A stretch of DNA of 22,500 bases from Chromera velia. Its lineage: Eukaryota; Sar; Chromeraceae. Location: positions 1 through 22,500 of the forward strand of contig JAHBMJ010005937.1 of NCBI GenBank assembly GCA_018398765.1, written 5' to 3'. Both the position numbers and the translations under genes were made by a program. The notes under the pieces were generated by a model that did not search any database, was not told where the DNA came from, and saw only the letters and a list, made by a program, of their open reading frames with translations. Numbering within the stretch: the stretch's first letter is position 1; every line of letters begins with the position of its first letter. Positions 1-7,863 of the stretch are shown here, in pieces.

Positions 1-591
1 CAGAAAAGGGCCCACAAATTAATGTCCAGGGTATCCGCGTAGAGTCATTCACTTCCTCTGATGCATACGTTGCACAACGGATGCATATGCATGCATGGAG
101 GGCTTCTCTTGCAAAGTTATAAGCTTTCATGTGGGGGGGGGGGGTCATGATGCATCTCGTTACCCGCATGCATGCACGCGCGCATGCAGCTCATTGCAGC
201 TCCATGCATGCGCATTTTGGAACCCCCCGGAGTGAAACAATTAACGCATGCATGGGTGAAAGCCCTAGCACCAAACTTTGGGGAACTCCGCGATCCATGC
301 ATGGATCGACAAATCATCGAACTTCTCAATTGCAAGATTAGTTCCATGACCAGTGTCTGCATGGCGAAGAAAGAACATTGTAACGCTTTCTGTACATACA
401 CCTGGACGGGGAGGTTCTCATTCAATTCGATCGCGAACAGCTGGTTGGATTTGGGTGTCGACAACAGTTGTTGCCAGGGACAAATTGCATTTATGTGCAT
501 GCAACAGTGTACAGGCAGTAGCAATCGACGGTCCTCTCCGCGGAACTTCTCTGCATAGCTCTTCAGACAATCAGGGCAGTTTCAGGGGACA
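1..591. promoter_or_regulatory. 5' flank with clustered GCATGC / TGCATGCA palindromes
   Basis: This stretch has no convincing gene; the small reading frames in it lack domain or composition support. Between about 60 and 500 the hexamer GCATGC or its extension TGCATGCA recurs near 81-98, 165-190, 203-213, 245-255, 293-303 and 490-500, with further ATGCAT copies between. A G12 run lies near 130. The cluster sits directly upstream of the signal-peptide gene starting at 592. TGCATGCA is a known target of ApiAP2 DNA-binding proteins in apicomplexans, so a promoter or enhancer role is plausible here. That role is inferred; no transcription start is visible. Confidence 0.4.
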
Positions 592-3576
592 ATGCCGACC
601 GTTTGGTTGTGCGGTGGGCTCCTGTGGACCATCTTCTTGTTCATTGGTATCACAAATGCGCAGGAAACAGTCTCCGAAGAAAATCAGAACAGGACGGTGG
701 AACAGCCTGCAAGATGGAATGTCCCCCAGATGCACCCCCATGACTTCAGCCAAGACATGAAGGACTGCATCTGTAAGATCATTCAGATGACAGGAGAAGG
801 AGGGAGTTCTGAGAGTGTGTCGAAGTGCAAAGAGGCCACTGAGGATTCCTTCGGTATGCTGTTACACGAATTGCACCTCGACGATGCGAAGAAGAAAGCC
901 TTCATGGACACACAGGCGTGGATGGAATCAGAAAGCTTCCCCCTGAGACGCAGGAGAAGACTTCAAAGCACGGCATTGGAAGCAGAGTGTCCAAGTAACT
1001 TCACTGCTCTCTACAAAGGCTTTGGTCCAGGGTATGCTTCTGGTCCTGATGTTTCAGCTCTACAGGCGTCCATTCAGAACACCTTCTTGTCCAGTGACCT
1101 GACGCAGAGGTTGGCACATGTAGAGGCGCTACACTTCTCTCTCAGTCTGTGAATACAATGAGAGAGACAGTTTCCATTCGTGGGTATCGAAGCTATGGCC
1201 GTGATGGTGAATGCGATTTTCGGTATGTAAAACAGATACGTATATTCACATAATTCACAAAGTGTACTGATGATGACTGCAGGTCGGACTCTAATGCCGT
1301 CGGTGCCTTTCTGATCACCCTCTGGGCTGCCGACACTGCGGCTGTAACTCTTGAATACTCATGTGATTTGGCTTCAGAGCCCAACACAGAATTCATCTGC
1401 AAGGGCGCTCTGGGTGTGGCGGAGGTTTTGGTTTCATCCCTTGAAACCGTCAGAGATCAGGTCAGAAGCTAGGGCCAACAATTCCATCTCTCTGTTCTGT
1501 GATTCCTGCTCCATTTCTATACCCCCTTCTTCTGAGATCTTAACACCATTTTTCTTCCGAGACTAGCTTATGTATTAATATGATGCCCCCCCTCCCTCCG
1601 ACATTCCTTCCTTCCTTCCTTCCTTCCTTCCTTCCTTCCTTCCGTGCAGATCGAATTCCATGACGGCGGCATCGACTCTGCGGAGATTCAGGCGGGGTTT
1701 GTGAACTCAGAAAGCCTCCTTGATCGGATGTGCGCTCTTGATGAAGGCATTCAGGTGAGGAGGTGGGGGTTTCCCCGAGTGCATGTCCCTCCCTGCAGTA
1801 GGAGGACGGATTGCACGTGTCCGTCCGTCTGTTTCTTTCTTTCTTTCTCGTTCGGGACGTCTGACTGCATGCGTGTCTGTGAATGGGCCTGCCTGTATCA
1901 ATAGAAGGAGACTGGAGGAAGAAGGAGCCTGCAGAAAAAAGTCAAGAGAGAAGAAAGGGAGAAACACCAGGAGGGGCTTGAAAAGGTTTTCTCTTTTGTC
2001 GTTGTGTAGATAACTCTCTTCTCGAGGTCTCCCGTTCTTTGAAGGCAGACTGTGCATATGTGCAAGAAACAAATGATTAAATATACACAAATGCATTTGC
2101 ATGCGGATGGACAAGAAATGTCATCCATGGATGTTCCCTGCATGCAGGCTCTCACCTCAGGTGTGGTCATGCAGATCATGGCTGCTCACAACGTGACTCG
2201 AGCTCTGATATCTATACAGGCAGAGGAGGTCAGAGGGAACATTACAGAGAAAGCCGAGGAGACTCGAGAGTTTGTCAGATCAGAACACGAGAAGACGAGG
2301 GAGTTTGTGGTGGAAAGATTCAAAGACCTGGAGGAAATTCTGAATGAGGAGGTGGCAGTGACTGAATTCAGATTGGACCAGTCGGATGAACAGATGCGAA
2401 TTGCAAGAAGACTGCTCCTCACTCCGGAAAAAGAGAGACCAGGGTCAGCGGGGAAGCGAACGTGCTTGTTTATCTATGTGTGCATGTCTGTGTCTGTATG
2501 TATGTAGGTTTTTTTTGGTTTGCTCATTTCTTATCCTGGAGAATGTGACACTAGGCAGGCTGGGATGTTCAGCAGGTTTTCTTCTCATTTGTGGTTGTAT
2601 GTGCAGTTCGTTGGTCGTTTTGTTCTTCACTCATCTGAGATAGCTGCACATTTTTCAGAGTCAGACATCTGCAGGTACAGCCGACAGACAGCAGTTTGTT
2701 CAGCACGACAGAGAAACCGAAAGGCCCCTCTCTTGTGACTGCTGCAATTGTCCAGTCTCTCCCGCTTTCCTTGTTCGTGCATGAGCTTGCAGGTACGCGG
2801 ATCCTCGCAACGACTGTGGAGCAAAGAAGGAAGACCTCGAAGACTTCGCTGCCCGAGTCAACGAGGCTGCTCAGGAAGACCGAGAATTTAAAGATCGTTT
2901 AAAGGGGGGAGCTCAGACAGCAGAAAGGAAACTTTCGGAAGCTCCGATTGAAGAGCAGTACAGAGAGAAAAGAGAGAAATGGAGGTATCGGAGAGTACCC
3001 AGTCAAACTGAACTTCTTCGCTGCCCCCCTCCTCCTTCCCTGGCAGTTAGAGGGAATTGCACGGCTGATCCTGTTCTCTGTGGAAGAGACCAGACGCAAT
3101 TTGCACGTCCTTTTGCCATTCCCGTTCCACAGAGGGGCACTCCAAATGCGAAGAAACAGGAGAAGGCAGAAGCACAGAGGAGTAGCGATAATCAGGGAGG
3201 AGGTCTGTTTGGAGGTTTCAAGCTCGATTTCTCTTCCTTGGATTGGATCATGAAGGGAGGTGGTCTCTCTGGAGCAGCAGCCCCCTCAGAAGACCATACG
3301 GATAGAAAAAAAGGATCCTCGTCTCCTTCCGATCAAATGGACCTTTTCGGGAACTTGCAGAAAATTCTACCGCCAGACCAGCAGGGCACGAAAGGGAAAG
3401 AAGGACTAGAGGGTGTCTTCAAGGAGGGGAGCGGCATGCAAATGCTTGATGGGCGCCCTCTAAATATGAATGAGATGAACAAAGAGGCGCCGCCGTTAGG
3501 ACTAGGACCTCTAGACTGGGTCTTAAAGGGATTAAAGGGAGGCGCGACTTCAGCATCAAAGTTAGAAGACGAATGA
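592..3576 (+). CDS. hypothetical secreted protein with coiled coil and repeated LDW..KG motif (multi-exon)
   Basis: Family not recognised. ATG at 592 opens a signal peptide (hydrophobic core LLWTIFLFIGI, likely cleavage after TNA near residue 23). Exons: 592-about 1144, about 1171-1222, 1283-1460, 1650-1754, 2148-2443, 2793-3576 (TGA). Phases agree at the last four junctions: CG|G, CAG|ATC, CAG|GCT and GG|G. The first join is uncertain: the first frame meets TGA at 1150-1152 while coding continues in another frame up to the donor at 1223. A basic run (RRRRR) near residue 120 could be a processing site. Exon 2148-2443 encodes a charged heptad-like helix with internal repeats of the type TREFV. 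The last exon is basic, then glycine-rich, and carries two copies of an LDW[IV][ML]KG motif (near 3235-3258 and 3513-3543). About 655 aa if the first join is a 26-nt gap. Secretory or membrane trafficking is inferred from the signal peptide only. Confidence 0.65.
1603..1642 (+). repeat. (CTTC)n microsatellite in intron, serving as polypyrimidine tract
   Basis: About ten tandem CTTC units end a few bases before the acceptor (AG at 1648-1649) of exon 1650-1754, so the microsatellite occupies the place of the polypyrimidine tract. Its position is seen directly; the role in splicing is inferred. Confidence 0.8.
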
Positions 3577-4581
3577 AAATCTGAATATACGAATAGAACG
3601 CTCCAGAATGAATGGGTACATTCTTATTTTAAGTTGCTTTGAGCTTATCTAAACAATCATCAGATCGTTTTTTTTTTTTTAGCTGACGCGAGCTAACCAA
3701 CGTTGAGTTCCAAAATTTTAATGAAAAAGAGCTTACTTTCACGTAATTTTATTTACTTTAGCCTAGAATTTAGTAAAATTACATTAAATGACATAAAATT
3801 ACTCAAATATGTTTTGTGACCTTTTGATTTTTTCAGTACTATTCAGTATCTTTTGGTTTCGTAATTGTTACTTTAATTAAGATTTTTTTTATGAGTTTTT
3901 TTGTCTAAAATTCCAATGCCAGAGAATGTCTAAGAATGTCTAGAGTCTGGCCCAGAGAGGAATGTTTTGGAATGGTAAGTAATGGTAAGTAATGCTAAGA
4001 CTTTCGTTAATTTTTATGATTTTTTTGAGTTCGTAAGACACTCTTACCCTAACAGATTGCAAAACTTTTTTTTTTTGCTTTCCAGGGCCTTTTGCATTGA
4101 AATTTGCAAGCTTGCTTGCGTGCGTTTCAGGATTTGGGCATTCCCTAGCATTCTTATGCTTCCTCCTGGCCTTCCCCAGCCCCCTCGGCGCCGGAGCGCA
4201 GCTATGTGGAGCCGCGGTTGGCGCGACGCCACACTCAAGACGGGCTCGCGCGGGCGCCGCCACGAGCTTCGGAGACGGCGCACCTGCATGCAGATGTATT
4301 GCAGATGTGGCTTGAAGCCCTCAGATGAGAGGTTGGCCCCGAAAAGCTAGCTTCATACACTAAAAAAAAAAATGAGTTTGATTTTTTTTTAAATTCTGAT
4401 TTTATAGTTTTTGTAGAGTTTTTCATAGGTTTTCAAACATTTTTTAAAACTTGAAATAAAATTGTAAAATAAAAAAGTAAAGAAATGTCCTAAGGTGAGA
4501 AACCGTTCGATCCTCTAGAATTTTTCTAAAACTTTTATGATAGCGATGTTTCAATTCTATCTAGAACAGTAGAAAAACAAC
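3577..4581. other. AT-rich intergenic region
   Basis: No gene is supported here. Most of the interval is AT-rich with T and A runs. A short GC-rich island occurs at about 4160-4300. Around 3970-3995 a GGTAAGTAAT-like unit is repeated. A reading frame at 4097-4315 looks like a signal peptide but begins at TTG and has no exon support. The left end of the Merlin element should lie somewhere in this interval, but I could not define a terminal inverted repeat. Confidence 0.5.
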
Positions 4582-6115
4582 ATGAAACCAGAAGAGATCA
4601 CCTCATTAATTAGCGTGTTGGACTTTGTCCGCAACACGCCTCCTGCTGAGCTCTTCGACATTCTCTGTCAGTGGAGCCTCCTCTCAAAGGAAAAAACTTG
4701 CGATTGTGGGAAAGTATTCAAAACGTGGAAAGAGATCTCTGAAGAGGTTTCCTTTTTTCAGAGCTTTCTCGAAAAGAACTACGGAAAGTATACCTGCAGA
4801 TCGATACGTTACACAGCTGATGCAGGGATGCTGTTAGACAGATGCCTCTCTCAGATGAGCTTTCCTGCCAAGCTGGCCTGTCTCTGGACCTTTGCAGAGT
4901 CAATCCCCCCCAAACAGGCCTGGGCGTTGCTCTATACGAAAGGAGTGAAGGAATTCGAGTTTTCTGTAAAACAAGTGCACAGATTCTATCGGCACGTCCG
5001 CACCTATGTACAGGAATACAACCTCCTGGAAGAAAGTCTGGGGGTGGGTAGACTCAGAGGCCGCCACACCTGCGAAAAAGGAGACGAATGCGGCTGCCCG
5101 GGAGTGCGAAAGGAAGATCTGCAGGACCATCTGTTTGGAAAGTCAACCGAGTGGAGAACTCCTCCCCCCCCAGGACAAGAGAAGAACGGAAAGAGGGCCC
5201 TGCTCACCTGTGTTCAGGTTGATGAAAGTCAGTCAGTCAGACTTTTGATGACTCCCTGTCTCCCCCTGCACGCCAGATGCCAGTGTTTGCCCTTGGAAGT
5301 CAGGTGCCTGCCAGTGTGTCCTCGAGTCTGCATGCAAGTATCCAGACATAAAGTACATCAATCAATCGATCAATGAATTATAGTTGCACAGTCAGTCAGT
5401 CAGATCAGTCAAATTGAATCATGCACTAATTGCAAATTGATGGAGCATTATTCTTTGTGTGCTTCGTTCACTTTGTGTGTGCCTGCCTGCTTGTAGTCTG
5501 TATGCAGACGCACTTCAAAAAGAAGAAACAAGTAGCATGCAAGACGGGTCAGCCAGTCAGAAAGCAGACTCAGCTTGAGAATTGGGTTTGCGGATGTATG
5601 GATCAACACACAGGCAGATTTCGTTTTCGCATTTTGCCAGAAAGAAGGTGCGCGCGCAACAAAGACGAGCTGACAGGCTTTGTTTTGGATGTCTGCGATG
5701 CATGTACGTTTCTTGTATCAGATGCATTGAAGGCGTATTGCCCTCGCACGCTTGCACGCGAAGCCATCTTACATGAAAGTGTGAAGAATAGAGGGGGGAA
5801 ATTGCTTTCAGACAAAACTGATCAAAGTGGGGCAGCTCTCCATACACAACAGATTGAGTCTCTGTGGAGGCGCATTCGTTTTTTTTTGGCTGTGTACAAT
5901 TTGTAGAGGCAGCAACCAAGGGAGAACCTACCGGTGCCCAGCCGTCTGCGTGAGGAACAGAGATCTGGCTCCGCTTTGAGCTGCCCTGAACCTGCTCGTC
6001 AGCCTCCGCTCTGCGCATATCTGCATGAGTGGCAGTTCAAGTGGAATGAGAAAGTTTTCCAGCATCCCCAGTCAAGATTTGCAAAGCTGATCCGTGTAAT
6101 CAGGTTTGTTCAGCC
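4582..6115 (+). pseudogene. Merlin / IS1016-type (ISXO2-like, DDE) transposase, one intron, interrupted by TAG
   Basis: This encodes a cut-and-paste DNA transposase of the eukaryotic Merlin superfamily, related to bacterial IS1016/IS1595 elements. Exon 1 is 4582-5235. It holds an N-terminal CDCG zinc-ribbon remnant and the helical DNA-binding part (FPAKLACLWTFAESIPPKQA), and ends in VDESQS. Intron 5236-5507 (gtcaga...tgcag) joins phase 0 to exon 2 at 5508 (THFKKKKQ). Likely catalytic residues are D214 (VDES), D290 (LVSDALKAY) and E335 in the hallmark HTQQIESLWRR. TAG at 5904-5906 stops the frame, yet the same frame stays open and its segment to about 6115 (CAYLHEWQFKWNEK) looks like the family's C-terminal helix. 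So this is either a nonsense-disrupted copy or one with a tiny extra intron. No terminal repeats or target duplication were located. The tail overlaps the last exon of the convergent HNH-like gene. Family assignment is strong; activity is doubtful. Confidence 0.75.
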
Positions 6116-7123
6116 AGTGTTGGGGATGGTTGCTCCTGTGAGAAGGAAAAAAGCATGCGGGACGGCGGGGCAAGGAAGAAACGATGAGACAGAAACAGAG
6201 ACCGAGACAGAAGAAGAAGGAAGACAAGGTCGGCTGAAAAGAACACGTCACTCTGCTTGTGGTCATAGGACTGACCAGCAAAATCAGTTGCATGCACATG
6301 CATGCGACTGCGTTGGTGGGGATCGGGGGGCCGGTGGGGGTTCTTCTGCTTCTTTCTCCCAAGTGTCTGTGCTGCCTTTAGAACCTTCTGCACTGCTGCC
6401 TGCCGGGCCACCCGTTCGTAGCGAGAGATCTGCAGACAGAGAGGGAGAGATGAGAGATTAATGCATATGTGTATTGAATTTCATGCGTGAGAATTAAATG
6501 GCATTGCATGAAAAAAGAATATAGGGGGCAGGGGGTGGGTAGGGAAGGTAACGTACCTGAGAGGGTTGAAGGGAAGTGTGTGTGCAGTGCTCGTGCCCTT
6601 TCTTCTGATGGCACGATTTGCAGAGGAGTTCACAGCACTCGAACTCGATGAGGAATGACTTCAGCGTCTCCTTTGCACCAACTAGATCCACTGGCCAATA
6701 AAAAGTAGACAAAGAAGTCTTCAGTTCTCCCTCTCCGTGTGTATGTGCATGTGTCCCGCCACGCAGTTCCGGTAGAGGAAGTGCAGTGTGATGGAAGTCA
6801 CCTCCATAAACAAACAATACAAAAGGATTATCTGAAGATCCATTATTCTCTCCTTCATCATCATTTTCTCTTTCTTTTTCTCTTATCTTTCTTTCTCTCG
6901 AAAGGTCTGTTCCGCAGTCTTTACATCGATTCTGATGTGCCTGACGGCACGGAGTCAACATTAGCCTTCTTCTTTCATCCTTATGCCACTCTCCCCAGTA
7001 TACATTTTCTATGAAAGAAGTCAAAATATCTTTTACCTCATCTTTTTGTACTGTTCTCTCTGTATATATAGATAGAAGCTTGGAAAACTCTGTTTCTGCT
7101 GCCTGAGACCTTGTTAAAACCAT
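6100..7123 (-). CDS. HNH-endonuclease-like zinc-domain protein (two exons)
   Basis: Exon 1 runs 7123-6557 (189 codons), starting MVLTRSQ. A strong donor (CAG|gtacgt) follows. Exon 2 starts at 6429 after ctgcag, phase 0 to phase 0, and is open to TGA at 6100. Exon 1 shows an HNH/ββα-metal-like layout: Cys67-x2-Cys70, then GGDFHH (His111-His112), then ECCELLCKSCHQKKGHEH with Cys168, Cys171 and His172. This matches the usual CxxC ... F-HH ... LCxxCHxxxH pattern of HNH nucleases. An acidic, charged insert lies between the first Cys pair and FHH. Exon 2 begins with a helical stretch (RYERVARQAAVQKVLK); its hydrophobic end may be read-through into an intron, since a gtcagt donor lies inside it. The HNH fold is known for nicking or cleaving DNA; whether this one is catalytic, or belongs to a mobile element, is not shown. 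It overlaps the 3' part of the Merlin copy on the other strand. Confidence 0.55.
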
Positions 7124-7863
7124 TTTGGCTTACAAAGTTTTCTTCTCAATGATGACCCTATACACCTTCCTCATATACACATTCTCTTTTCATTCAATCT
7201 ATTCTTGTATCTTGGAAGATCTCTCTGTACGCGTGTTGACTGTGTTATTTCATACAACATGCGTCTGTAGCTAGAGAGCTTAGCCGAGCTTAAAGTGGTA
7301 AGCCGGCAGGCCCCTGGCCCTAGCGTTTTATTCTGTGTATGGGCGAGCCGCTAAGCAATTGTGGCGGCGGGTTCTCATCCTAGGGTTTCCAGCCAACCCT
7401 CAAATATGCATCAAACCCTCGGCTTAACCCTCAAATATGCATCAAACCCTCGATGTATGGCTTGATGTATATCGATATAACAGCAGGGGTGATGGCCATA
7501 CTTCTGCATCTGCTTAGCGTCCACCCAGAAAAAGAGGGCGATCTTTTTCTTCTGTTGTGTTCTATGATCGATATCATGGTCTGTTGTATACCATCGTCGG
7601 TCCAACATTTCAGCAGACAGTATTATAATACCCGGCAGCTTGCAAGCCGGTCGTAAGAGACGTGTCCTCCTCATCACACTTGCCGGAGGCCCGGAGACTG
7701 CAAGGAAAGGGTCGACCGCTTTTCTTATGGTGTCAAGGACGCACGAGTCTGAAAAGAACAGAGGCTCTGCCATCCTGAAAAAAAGCCGCAAAAGTTATCG
7801 TGACAGGCTTTCTGCTTTATTGCTTTACTAGACCCCGTGCTTTGTCATCCGCTGACTGAAAAG
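7124..7863. other. intergenic region between divergent HNH-like and Deltex-like genes
   Basis: These 740 bases separate two divergently transcribed genes and probably hold both promoters. The part next to the HNH-like gene is AT-rich. The centre contains a perfect 27-bp direct repeat (7395-7421 and 7426-7452). A minus-strand reading frame at 7411-7791, starting after a ttttttcag-like acceptor, may be an exon, but nothing in it is recognisable. Confidence 0.4.
7395..7452. repeat. perfect 27-bp tandem direct repeat
   Basis: Two identical 27-bp copies, 7395-7421 and 7426-7452, are separated by 4 bases. Each begins AACCCTC, contains ATATGCAT, and ends ACCCTCG. It lies in the divergent intergenic region. 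It is an exact short duplication, possibly regulatory or a replication-slippage product. Confidence 0.85.

Noticed and set aside
117-760. Several reading frames of 60-135 codons in the first 760 bases
   Set aside because: They overlap on both strands, are built from GCATGC repeats (Met/His/Ala/Cys-rich) and have no exon support.
1145-1170. A 26-nt intron in the secreted-protein gene, and 21-nt gaps that would remove the TAG near 5904 and near 16127
   Set aside because: Each begins GT and ends AG and would fix the frame, but such short introns do not fit the other introns here (49-543 nt), so I report the frame breaks without asserting them.
4097-4315. Signal-peptide-like small reading frame in the AT-rich intergenic region
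   Set aside because: It starts at TTG, not ATG, and the hydrophobic run is explained by a local pyrimidine-rich patch.
7395-7452. Possible telomere-like (ACCCT) or CRISPR-like repeat
   Set aside because: Only two copies with a 4-base spacer; not a telomeric array and no spacer-repeat periodicity.
7411-7791. Minus-strand reading frame of 126 codons after a T-rich acceptor-like site
   Set aside because: It could be an exon, but it has no ATG at its start, no recognised motif and no partner exon whose phase can be tested.
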